A stretch of 6,147 nucleotides of DNA from Epulopiscium sp. Nele67-Bin004 (GCA_002007315.1 LNZQ01000070.1:1-6147), one strand, 5' to 3'. Shown: positions 1-6,147, numbered from the stretch's first letter. Made by a program: numbers and translations. The notes: generated from the letters alone by a model not told the origin.

Positions 1-88
1 AGCAGAGCGAGCCGAGCGAGACAAAAGAAAAAGAGAGGGGTGGGCTCAGCTCTGACCCTCAACCCCCTGAAAATAACACACAGAGCGA

Positions 89-290
89 CTGGTTGGCCGC
101 ACAGAGCCCAGGGTCAAAAGGTGAGAGGAAAGGTCTCTTTTGTGCCTTCCATCCCTCTGGTGCTCAAAGACGCATATGCACATCCATACGGCCACATAAA
201 CACATGCTTACACACATGCACACGCATACACATGGGCTTGTTTCTGCTTGAAGGTGGCTCTGACCTCTCGCTCTGTGCTCGGCCAACCAG
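89..290. repeat. Imperfect inverted repeat, about 20-nt arms
   Basis: The left arm at 89-106 (CTGGTTGGCCG then CACAGAG) is the reverse complement of 271-290 (CTCTGTG, two extra bases CT, then CGGCCAACCAG). That gives 11 plus 7 matched bases with a 2-base bulge. Weaker similarity continues inward. The roughly 165-base spacer is CA-rich and degenerate. It could be the ends of a small nonautonomous DNA transposon or a long hairpin, but no target-site duplication was identified and chance cannot be excluded. Confidence 0.45.
172..235. repeat. Degenerate CA-rich tract
   Basis: This segment is an imperfect run of CACA, CATA and ACAC units interrupted by G and T (for example CACACATGCACACGCATACA). 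It resembles a decayed dinucleotide microsatellite typical of animal genomes. Any short ORF through it is a by-product of low complexity. Confidence 0.55.
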
Positions 291-396
291 AAAACAGTGA
301 TCAACCCTCGACTTGTTTCACAACGTCAAGGAGCCGCTGTGAAAACATAGGCTGGTCCGTCTGCTCCTCTAAGCTGTACAAAGACTAGTTACGGAT

Positions 397-486
397 AGTA
401 ATAATAACCAATAATATATCAATGTTTTGGGCTGGATGGTGAATAATAATAATAAAAATAATACCATTATAATAATAATAATAATT
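397..486. repeat. Interrupted (AAT)n microsatellite
   Basis: AAT/ATA triplets recur in three clusters (about 397-414, 442-463 and 468-486), separated by short unique sequence. This is a trinucleotide simple repeat of the kind common in animal noncoding DNA and rare in compact bacterial genomes. Confidence 0.75.
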
Positions 487-644
487 CTTGAACAGGAGGA
501 TGTGTATTTAGCAGTTTAAAAAAAGTTTATATGTAAATATCAGCGTATCCTTTCTGGCATCACTAACCATCTGCATGATCATGAAGAGTTTATTCATCAC
601 ATCCGTCATCACTTTAGATGAGCTGTGCTCTCGTCAGCATCATG

Positions 645-688
645 CACACACACACACACGCACACACACCTACATACACACACAAGCA
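645..688. repeat. (CA)n microsatellite, slightly interrupted
   Basis: Alternating CA runs, broken by one G (CACG) and by CTACATA, extend over about 44 bases. Dinucleotide CA repeats of this form are a hallmark of vertebrate and other animal DNA, and support a non-bacterial origin for the left part of the window. Confidence 0.8.
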
Positions 689-770
689 CAGGTGTGCAAG
701 TGCAGAAATATAACACGCTGTGCATTTAAACACACCACACAGACTTTAAATATACTGTAAATCATATCAT

Positions 771-878
771 TCACATATCATATCCATCATCATCTTCATC
801 AGGGCCATCATCGTCATCGTCGTAGTCATCACTCTTGTTAAGAGTTAGATCAGGTGGTTTCAATATGTTATTGATTAG
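771..878 (-). other. Possible terminal coding exon with an acidic tail (speculative)
   Basis: Read on the minus strand, this is an open frame of 35 codons ending in TGA (complement of 771-773). Its last 20 codons (833 down to 774) give an aspartate-rich peptide: SDDYDDDDDG followed by PDEDDDGYDM. Asp codons alternate GAT and GAC, with Gly, Pro, Tyr and Glu interspersed, which is less uniform than a pure triplet microsatellite. An AG precedes the acidic codons at about 834-835 on the minus strand, but its pyrimidine tract is poor. A minus-strand AATAAA lies at 589-594, about 180 bases beyond the stop, where a polyadenylation signal could sit. It may be the end of a eukaryotic gene or simply a decayed (ATC)n repeat. 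I do not recognise the protein. Confidence 0.2.
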
Positions 879-1040
879 TTATGGATCAGTTGCTGGTTGG
901 TTTAGAGTTTAGTACAATAAAAATTTTGCCAGACATCTACATTTAAAAGAGCAATAAATTAATTGACATAGCCTATAATAAAAAATTCATAAAGTTTAAA
1001 AAATACGAACAGGGATATCTGTTTTTGCAAACGAACTCTT

Positions 1041-1062
1041 CAAAAACAAAACAAAACAAAAA
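1041..1062. repeat. Short (CAAAA)n tract
   Basis: Four A-rich units of the CAAAA/CAAAAA type run in tandem and are followed by CTTTTGTTTTC, which can fold back weakly on the repeat. It is a simple low-complexity tract with no evident function. Confidence 0.6.
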
Positions 1063-1584
1063 CTTTTGTTTTCAAGAAAGAGCAATAACCAAGTGTGAAC
1101 ATCTGACAAAAACTTCATATACTGTAGTTTAACAGTGCCTTGTCTCAAGAGGAAAATCATACTAAGCACATAAATTCTATTATGAAACTAAATATTTTAG
1201 AAATGTTATGGAATGGAACTGTTCTGCATCCCATATAGGTGTCTTTGAGATAGCTTGTAAGTTGAAAGTATGATGAGACCCTCATTTCCAAACTTTATCT
1301 GATGATGCCATCTACTGATTAGTTCCACATTCTTTTTGTTGAGAAGGATGAGAACATAGTGTACTTTTCAAACATACAGTATGCAGACAGAGGGACACCT
1401 GACGATTAGAACTGTACTGACAATGTACAACTAGGATTATTGCTAGTTAGTGCCTTAGCATATATTTATTTTCACAGTTAAATTTGTTTGTGCAACTCTG
1501 CAATGTCCGCACTCTCCCTTATGCCGTACCTTGAAATGCAGCCAGTTCCAGCTCAAAAGTATATGTATGTAAGAGACTGTCTGA

Positions 1585-1601
1585 CAAAAAGCTGTCTTGG
1601 A
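1585..1601. other. Junction between eukaryote-like and bacterial DNA
   Basis: Clear DAHP synthase similarity begins at about codon 1598-1603 (W-M-V-D-P-L-S-K) and stops abruptly to the left, although the frame stays open back to 1535. The residues before it do not look like the family's conserved Asp-Pro-Ser-His segment, which should lie just upstream. The sequence character changes at the same place, from repeat-bearing animal-like DNA to a dense operon. No start codon with a ribosome binding site, transposon end or direct repeat marks the border. A chimeric contig is the simplest reading. Confidence 0.7.
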
Positions 1602-1783
1602 TGGTTGACCCACTATCAAAAGGTGCAGTTGCAGTTGGTGCAGACGGACTTATAATCGAAGTTCACAACGACCCAGCGAACGCTCTATGTGATGGACAAC
1701 AATCTATTAGACCAGATGAATTTGGAGATTTAGTTGGAAAACTAAAACAAATTGCACCAATAGTAGATAGAGAAATTAAATAA
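1598..1783 (+). CDS. aroF: DAHP synthase (3-deoxy-7-phosphoheptulonate synthase), C-terminal fragment
   Basis: The enzyme condenses phosphoenolpyruvate and erythrose 4-phosphate to DAHP, the first committed step of the shikimate pathway, in the cytoplasm. Only the last 61 residues (from the Met at 1601) are present, of a protein normally about 260-340 long. Visible family features are the DPLSKGAVAVGADGL strand and helix, then IIEVHNDP and ALCDGQQS. The Glu of IEVH (codon 1658-1660) and the Asp of LCDG (1691-1693) are 11 residues apart, which matches the spacing of the two C-terminal metal ligands in the Thermotoga-type enzyme. The active-site Lys and the DPSH histidine would lie to the left and are missing. 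The ATG at 1601 is internal, not a true start: there is no Shine-Dalgarno and the fold needs the upstream part. It ends in TAA, 60 bases before the next gene. The truncation is caused by the junction rather than by decay. Confidence 0.88.
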   Translation, partial: WMVDPLSKGAVAVGADGLIIEVHNDPANALCDGQQSIRPDEFGDLVGKLKQIAPIVDREIK

Positions 1784-1786
1784 TAT

Positions 1787-1827
1787 ATTTTAGTCTAACA
1801 GTTTCGGTTGTTAGACTAGGATTTTTT
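1787..1827 (+). terminator. Terminator-like hairpin between aroF and aroB-aroA
   Basis: TAGTCTAACA (1791-1800) and TGTTAGACTA (1809-1818) pair perfectly over 10 bases around an 8-base loop (GTTTCGGT). Two G-T wobbles and two A-T pairs can extend the stem to 1787-1822. A run of six T follows at 1822-1827. This is the form of an intrinsic terminator. It lies inside an apparent operon, so it may reduce readthrough from aroF, take part in attenuation, or protect mRNA ends. The stem is AT-rich, so strength is uncertain. No leader peptide or T-box element is visible. Confidence 0.55.
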
Positions 1828-1831
1828 ATAG

Positions 1832-1837
1832 AAAGGA
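1832..1837 (+). promoter_or_regulatory. Ribosome binding site of aroB-aroA
   Basis: AAAGGA lies six bases before the ATG at 1844, a normal Firmicute Shine-Dalgarno spacing. It fixes the start of the fusion gene. It sits just beyond the T-run of the hairpin, so a transcript that reads through has this site free. Confidence 0.7.
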
Positions 1838-1843
1838 ATAATT

Positions 1844-4156
1844 ATGAAAACATTAACTGTCGATTTAGGAAAAAATAGTTATCCGATATACATGAGCCAA
1901 ATTTCAAACACGCCTACACTTATTAAAAAACATATTTCCAGCCAAAAATTATTTATAATTACAGATACCAATGTAGCAAAAATTTATTTAGATAACTTAG
2001 TTAAGTCACTACAAGACGCAGATTTTGAAGTTGATTTTACTATTATAGAAGCTGGAGAACAAAGCAAAAACATCGCTATTTTGCCTGAAATTTATACAAA
2101 ATTAGTAAACTTCAAAATGTCTAGAACTGATGCAATTGTTGCATTAGGTGGAGGAGTTGTTGGTGATTTGGCTGGGTTTGTTGCCTCAACATATTTGCGT
2201 GGTATAAAATTTGTGCAAATACCAACTTCGCTGTTGGCACAAGTTGATTCGAGCGTGGGTGGAAAAGTTGCAGTTGATTTACCAGAGGGCAAAAACTTAG
2301 TGGGGAGTTTTTATCACCCAAAGCTTGTAATAATTGACACACAAACTATTAACACTTTGCCACAAAAATTTGTTAACGATGGCTTAGGTGAAATTATAAA
2401 ATATGCTTGCATTAAAGATAAAAATTTATACAATCAACTTGTAAACTTTAAAGATATTAAACAGTTTTTTGCAAACTTAGATGACATAGTTTATACATGT
2501 TGTGATATAAAAAGAGCAGTTGTAGAAAATGATGAGAAAGATACGGGCGAGCGAATGATACTAAATTTTGGACATACGCTTGGGCATGCAATTGAAACTG
2601 TTTGTGGCTACACAACGTATACGCACGGTGAGGCGGTTGCGATAGGTATGTACCAAATTACAAAAACTAGTGAGCATCTAGGGCTTACACCAACAGGAGT
2701 TGCAGACAAAATTTTAGTGTTGCTTAAAAAATATAACTTGCCATATGAAAAACCAGACCTTGATACAAAAAAATTGTTGACTGCAATAAGTATTGATAAG
2801 AAAAACTTGAACGCCAAACTTAATGTAATTTTGCTTAAAGAAATAGGCGAATGTTTTATTCATCCAACAAACATAGATTTTTTTGCACCTAAAGTGAAAA
2901 TACATCCAACAAAATTACAAGGAAGCGTCAAAATTCCGCCGTCAAAAAGTATGGCTCACCGTGCAATTATATGTGCGTCGTTAAGTGCGGGTGAAAGCAC
3001 AATAACAGGAATAGATTATTCGGAAGATATAATCGCTACAATTGAGGGAATGCGAGCACTTGGGGCAACTATCGTTCAAGATGGCAGTACGCTTACTATT
3101 TGCGGAAAAAATATGTTTGCAGATGATAAGCCAAAAACTGTAGATTGTAATGAGTCTGGCTCAACTCTTAGATTTTTAGTGCCAATAAGTTTGGTTAAAC
3201 AAAATAACGTAACGTTTTTAGGAAAAGGCAACTTGGGTAAACGTCCGCTGACACCGTTCTATGATATATTTGATGACCAAAAAATTAAATACTCGTATAC
3301 AAAAAATGTTATGGATTTGCACGTTGAGGGACAACTTGGGGCAGCAACGTTTGAGCTTGAGGGCAATATAAGTTCGCAATTTATTAGTGGATTGCTGTTT
3401 GCGTTGCCACTGCTTGAGCAAAATTCGACGCTAATTATTACTACGCCGATGGAGTCAAAAGGGTATATTGATTTGACTTTGCAAATGCTTGACCAATTTG
3501 GAATTGACATACAAAACAATGAATATCAATCTTTCTTTATAAAAGGAAAGCAAACGTACAAATCTAGCAACTATCAAGTTGAGGGAGATTTTTCGCAGGC
3601 GGCATTTTACCTAGTTGCGGGAGCGATTGGAAATGACGTGACGTGCACGGGGCTTAACACAAATTCGCTACAAGGCGATAAAGTGGCGATTGATTTTCTT
3701 AGAGATATGGGGTCGGTTATTCATATAAATGACGATAGAGTTAAAATTGATAGTGCACGCCTAAAAGGCAACACGATTGATGGGGCGGAATGTCCAGATA
3801 TTATCCCAGTTATGGGCGTTGCGGCATCGCTTGCAAAAGGTGAAACTGAGGTTATAAATGCGATTAGACTGCGTATAAAAGAGTGTGATAGACTTATGGC
3901 GATTAGCACAGAGCTTAACAAAATAGGAGCGTCTATCGTTGAAAATAAAGAGGGAATGAGCGTTACTGGTGTGCAAAATTTTACTGGTGGATACGTTTCA
4001 AGCCACAAAGACCACCGTATCGCAATGAGTCTTGCCATTGCTACAACTTGTGCAACATCTCCTATTATTATAGATTATCCAGAGTGCGTCAACAAGTCGT
4101 ACCCAAGTTTTTGGGAAGATTATGAGTCGTTGGGGGGAAAAATTGAATGGATATAA
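1844..4156 (+). CDS. aroB-aroA: Bifunctional 3-dehydroquinate synthase / EPSP synthase (AroB-AroA fusion)
   Basis: This single 770-codon frame carries two shikimate enzymes. Residues 1 to about 346 are 3-dehydroquinate synthase, which cyclises DAHP using NAD and a divalent metal. Visible are GGGVVGDLAGF (102-112) for nucleotide binding, PTSLLAQVDSSVGGK (127-141), and the metal-ligand positions Glu183 (GLGEIIKY), His244 (NFGHTLGH) and His261 (HGEAVAIG). Residues from about 350 to 770 are EPSP synthase (3-phosphoshikimate 1-carboxyvinyltransferase). Visible are PPSKS with Lys368/Ser369 and Arg373, ESGSTLRF (437-444), KRPLTP (466-471), SSQF (510-513), catalytic Asp652 in CPD, KECDR (679-683), DHR (723-725) and Lys751. 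All expected catalytic residues are present in both halves and each half is full length, with no real linker. The order matches the first two domains of eukaryotic AROM, though the sequence is bacterial in character. The start is set by the Shine-Dalgarno at 1832. An independently translated AroA is unlikely because GTG at 2894 lacks a binding site. Confidence 0.93.
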   Translation: MKTLTVDLGKNSYPIYMSQISNTPTLIKKHISSQKLFIITDTNVAKIYLDNLVKSLQDADFEVDFTIIEAGEQSKNIAILPEIYTKLVNFKMSRTDAIVALGGGVVGDLAGFVASTYLRGIKFVQIPTSLLAQVDSSVGGKVAVDLPEGKNLVGSFYHPKLVIIDTQTINTLPQKFVNDGLGEIIKYACIKDKNLYNQLVNFKDIKQFFANLDDIVYTCCDIKRAVVENDEKDTGERMILNFGHTLGHAIETVCGYTTYTHGEAVAIGMYQITKTSEHLGLTPTGVADKILVLLKKYNLPYEKPDLDTKKLLTAISIDKKNLNAKLNVILLKEIGECFIHPTNIDFFAPKVKIHPTKLQGSVKIPPSKSMAHRAIICASLSAGESTITGIDYSEDIIATIEGMRALGATIVQDGSTLTICGKNMFADDKPKTVDCNESGSTLRFLVPISLVKQNNVTFLGKGNLGKRPLTPFYDIFDDQKIKYSYTKNVMDLHVEGQLGAATFELEGNISSQFISGLLFALPLLEQNSTLIITTPMESKGYIDLTLQMLDQFGIDIQNNEYQSFFIKGKQTYKSSNYQVEGDFSQAAFYLVAGAIGNDVTCTGLNTNSLQGDKVAIDFLRDMGSVIHINDDRVKIDSARLKGNTIDGAECPDIIPVMGVAASLAKGETEVINAIRLRIKECDRLMAISTELNKIGASIVENKEGMSVTGVQNFTGGYVSSHKDHRIAMSLAIATTCATSPIIIDYPECVNKSYPSFWEDYESLGGKIEWI

Positions 4157-5196
4157 AAATATTTGGTGAGTCCCACGGTGTAGGTATAGGGGCTGTTATA
4201 GACGGAATCCCAGCGGGGATAAAAATTGATGAGGACGCAATTTACGCCGATATGGCTAGGCGAATGCCAGGGACTAGCAACTTGTCAACATCTCGAAAAG
4301 AAAGCGATATCCCGAAAATCCAAAGCGGAATTTTTGAGGGCTATACAACGGGTGCACCAATCGCTGTTGTAATAGAAAATACAAATACTCGTTCAAAAGA
4401 TTATAGCATTTTAAAAACGCATATGCGACCTGCACACGCTGATTATCCGGCAAGCGTTAGATACGACGGTTTTAATGATTATCGTGGGGGTGGGCATTTT
4501 TCTGGGCGAATAACGGCGCCACTTGTGTTTGCGGGTGCGCTTGCCAAACAGGTGCTTGGCACGTATGGAATAAAAATTGGGGCACACATTTCGCAAGTTG
4601 AAAATATTTGTGACGCAAAGTTTGACCCGATAAATGTTGACAATGATATGTTTGAACAGTTGTTAAAAAAAGAGTTGCCACTTATAGATGATACAAAAAC
4701 GGAGCATATTAAACAGGCGATATTATCTGCTAAAAGTGAGGGGGACTCTGTTGGCGGAAAAATTGAATGTGCGATTGTTGGGCTAAAAGCAGGTGTTGGT
4801 AACCCGTTTTTTGACTCGCTTGAAAGCACGATATCACATTTTGCATTTTCTGTGCCAGCTGTTAAAGGTATAACATTTGGGGCTGGTGACCAATTTGCAA
4901 CTATGCGAGGTTCGGTTGCAAACGATGAATATTGTTTGGTTGATGGCAAAATTAAGACGACGACGAACAACAACGGCGGAATAACTGGTGGTATATCAAA
5001 CGGTATGCCCGTACTTTTTGAAGTAATAATTAAACCAACGCCATCTATTAGCAAAGAGCAAAAAACAGTTGACATAAGCACAAACACAGAAACAACGCTA
5101 AAAGTTGAGGGTAGGCACGACCCGTGCATTGTGCAAAGGGCAGTCGTAGTAATTGAAGCAATAGCGGCACTTAGTGTGCTAAAACTATGGAGGTAG
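4147..5196 (+). CDS. aroC: Chorismate synthase, short N-terminus
   Basis: This enzyme converts EPSP (the product of the preceding AroA domain) to chorismate with reduced FMN as cofactor. Family motifs are clear: FGESHG at 6-11 with His10, RPAHADYPA at 94-102 with His97 (the two conserved histidines), DYRGGGHFSGRITAPLVFAGA (111-131) in the form known from Clostridia, and GRHDPCIVQRAV (322-333) near the end. Length is 349 residues, slightly under the usual 360-390. The N-terminus begins MDIKIFGESHG and lacks the eight or so residues with a conserved Trp-Gly that usually precede it. A TGA directly before the ATG (4144-4146) excludes a longer form. The gene overlaps aroB-aroA by 10 bases, which suggests translational coupling, with a G-run at 4132-4137 as a possible weak Shine-Dalgarno. 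The stop is TAG. Confidence 0.95.
   Translation: MDIKIFGESHGVGIGAVIDGIPAGIKIDEDAIYADMARRMPGTSNLSTSRKESDIPKIQSGIFEGYTTGAPIAVVIENTNTRSKDYSILKTHMRPAHADYPASVRYDGFNDYRGGGHFSGRITAPLVFAGALAKQVLGTYGIKIGAHISQVENICDAKFDPINVDNDMFEQLLKKELPLIDDTKTEHIKQAILSAKSEGDSVGGKIECAIVGLKAGVGNPFFDSLESTISHFAFSVPAVKGITFGAGDQFATMRGSVANDEYCLVDGKIKTTTNNNGGITGGISNGMPVLFEVIIKPTPSISKEQKTVDISTNTETTLKVEGRHDPCIVQRAVVVIEAIAALSVLKLWR
5189..5193 (+). promoter_or_regulatory. Ribosome binding site of pheA
   Basis: GGAGG lies within the last codons of aroC (Trp-Arg), directly before its TAG stop and five bases before the ATG at 5199. This is a strong Shine-Dalgarno that picks 5199 as the start and indicates that aroC and pheA are translated from one mRNA. 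Confidence 0.8.
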
Positions 5197-5198
5197 CA

Positions 5199-6147
5199 AT
5201 GATTGATGAATATAGAAAGACCATTGATGAAATAGATGAGGAGTTAATTAATCTTTTTGAAAAACGCCTTGACACTGTGGAAAACATTGTGAAATATAAG
5301 CAAGAAAACAACTTGAAAATATACAACAAACAACGTGAGCTTGAAGTGTTACAAAAAAATCTTACACGCCTTAAAAATCCTAAATACACGGATTATGCAT
5401 CGGATTTTTTGACTGCATTAATGGATATAAGCAAAGAGTATCAGTCGGAATTTATGGGGCTTACAGAAACGCCGCTTTCAAAAACGGATATAATCGTTGG
5501 TTTTCAAGGCGTGCCAGGCTCATACAGTGAGGAAGCTCTCATAAAATATTTTACTGACGATTGTAAAACTCAACATTATACAGAGTTTAAAGATGTATTT
5601 GAAGCACTAAAATACGGGTATATCGACTATGGTGTGTTGCCGATTGAAAATTCAACAACTGGCTCTATCACTCAAAATTTTGATTTGCTTAAGCAGTATG
5701 GATACTACATTGTTGGTGAAACTAGCATAAAAATTCAGCATCATTTGCTTGGGCTTGCAGGTGCAGATACGACTGAGCTAACAAAAGTGTTTTCGCACCC
5801 ACAAGGGTTTGAGCAGTGCACACAATTTTTGAACACTATTCCAAAATGCGAGCAAGTTGCATACCACAACACAGCGATTAGTGCAAAATTTGTTAGAGAT
5901 AGTGGCAACCCACATAATGCAGCGGTTGGAAGTATTCGTGCAGCTCAAATTTATGGGCTAGAGGTGCTTGAAGAAAATATAAGCAACGCCAAAGAAAATG
6001 TAACACGATTTATAATTGTGTCAAAACATCAAGAAAGCAACGACTTGTGCGACAAAATGACACTAATTTTTGCATTGCCAAACGTTAGCGGAAGTTTGTA
6101 TGCGGCACTTAACGAGTTTTCAAATGGCGGGGTAAATCTGCTAAAAA
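5199..6147 (+). CDS. pheA: Chorismate mutase / prephenate dehydratase (P-protein), 3' truncated
   Basis: The protein turns chorismate into prephenate and then phenylpyruvate, the precursor of phenylalanine. The 316 residues present are read without a stop to the window edge. Residues 1 to about 90 are an AroQ-type chorismate mutase helix bundle. Arg6, Arg23, Lys34, Arg46-Glu47, Ser78 and Gln82 align with the E. coli active-site residues, while Asn43 replaces the usual Asp48. Residues about 98-275 are prephenate dehydratase: GFQGVPGSYSEEA (101-113), PIENSTTGS (148-156), SHPQGFEQC (199-207) and the catalytic Thr-Arg-Phe at 269-271. From about 286 an ACT domain begins (KMTLIFALPNVSGSLYAAL). This domain normally binds phenylalanine for feedback inhibition, and it is cut by the window edge in NGGVNLLK. 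About 50 residues are probably missing. It follows aroC by two bases and shares its operon. Confidence 0.93.
   Translation, partial: MIDEYRKTIDEIDEELINLFEKRLDTVENIVKYKQENNLKIYNKQRELEVLQKNLTRLKNPKYTDYASDFLTALMDISKEYQSEFMGLTETPLSKTDIIVGFQGVPGSYSEEALIKYFTDDCKTQHYTEFKDVFEALKYGYIDYGVLPIENSTTGSITQNFDLLKQYGYYIVGETSIKIQHHLLGLAGADTTELTKVFSHPQGFEQCTQFLNTIPKCEQVAYHNTAISAKFVRDSGNPHNAAVGSIRAAQIYGLEVLEENISNAKENVTRFIIVSKHQESNDLCDKMTLIFALPNVSGSLYAALNEFSNGGVNLLK

Larger units (their letters stand above)
1..1595. other. Eukaryote-like noncoding DNA, no convincing gene
   Basis: This stretch has no ORF with recognisable protein similarity, no Shine-Dalgarno/start pairs and stops in every frame. It contains several kinds of simple repeat (CA, AAT, CAAAA), a G+C-richer first 360 bases and AT-rich remainder, all unlike the dense operon that follows. 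The texture resembles vertebrate (perhaps fish) intergenic, intronic or UTR sequence; that assignment is inference from composition and repeats. Apart from the listed repeats and one possible minus-strand terminal exon, I see nothing functional in it. Bases 860 to 1590 hold only AT-rich unique sequence and one CAAAA tract. An old degraded transposon could be hidden here and would need a repeat library to recognise. Confidence 0.7.

Noticed and set aside
115..127. Possible eukaryotic 5' splice donor (AAAAG then GTGAGA)
   Set aside because: The consensus fits, but no coding exon is recognisable to its left, and such hexamers occur often by chance.
40..300. 86-codon + strand ORF in the left region
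   Set aside because: It crosses the inverted repeat and a degenerate CA tract, has low-complexity Thr/His/Cys-rich sequence, no ribosome binding site and no recognisable domain.
575..760. 61-codon + strand ORF rich in His and Thr
   Set aside because: Its composition comes from the CA microsatellite at 645-688; it is not a plausible protein.
1535..1600. Upstream in-frame extension of the DAHP synthase fragment
   Set aside because: The frame is open, but the residues (for example SSSKVYVCKRLSDKK) do not resemble the family segment expected there, so openness appears to be chance in the non-bacterial DNA.
4479..5129. 216-codon minus-strand ORF opposite aroC
   Set aside because: It is fully antisense to a well-supported chorismate synthase, has no binding site or domain, and arises from the codon pattern of aroC. 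The same holds for the shorter minus-strand ORFs within aroB-aroA.
1..6147. CRISPR array, prophage, toxin-antitoxin, tRNA or rRNA gene
   Set aside because: I found no regularly spaced direct repeats, no cloverleaf or rRNA-like conserved sequence, and no phage or defence domains. The only tandem repeats are simple microsatellites.
1598..6147. Horizontal transfer of an aromatic operon into an animal genome
   Set aside because: The bacterial part keeps Shine-Dalgarno sites, gene overlaps and bacterial codon use, with no introns or eukaryotic expression signals, and aroF is cut mid-gene. Assembly chimera or contamination explains this more simply.

Overview
The window looks like two unrelated pieces of DNA joined near position 1595. 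Bases 1 to about 1595 have no bacterial gene. They carry interspersed simple repeats (AAT, CA, CAAAA and degenerate CA-rich tracts), frequent stops in all frames and no Shine-Dalgarno-linked ORFs. This is typical of animal nuclear noncoding DNA. A fish or other vertebrate source is my inference from the microsatellite texture, not something the sequence proves. From about 1598 to the end the DNA is a compact, AT-rich bacterial operon on the + strand with A/T-ending codons, Shine-Dalgarno sites and overlapping genes. Its gene order and protein motifs fit an anaerobic Firmicute (Clostridia-like).

Layout of the bacterial part: (1) the last 61 codons of a DAHP synthase (aroF type), cut by the junction; (2) a short gap with a terminator- or attenuator-like hairpin and a Shine-Dalgarno site; (3) a 770-residue AroB-AroA fusion, 3-dehydroquinate synthase followed without a linker by EPSP synthase; (4) aroC, chorismate synthase, overlapping the fusion by 10 bases and lacking the usual first few residues; (5) pheA, a chorismate mutase/prephenate dehydratase that runs off the right edge inside its ACT domain.

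Together these genes cover the entry step of the shikimate pathway (DAHP), ring closure to 3-dehydroquinate, the EPSP step, chorismate, and then the branch to phenylpyruvate for phenylalanine. The middle steps (AroD, AroE, AroK) are not in the window. In several Clostridia the same order occurs with separate aroB and aroA genes, often with tyrA between aroF and aroB. No tyrA is present here.

The main points of interest are the AroB-AroA fusion, which has the same order as the first two domains of the eukaryotic AROM protein, the shortened AroC N-terminus, and the abrupt eukaryote-like/bacterial join. The join is most simply explained as a chimeric assembly of host and gut-bacterium reads, or as contamination. 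I see no novel defence, mobile or RNA system.
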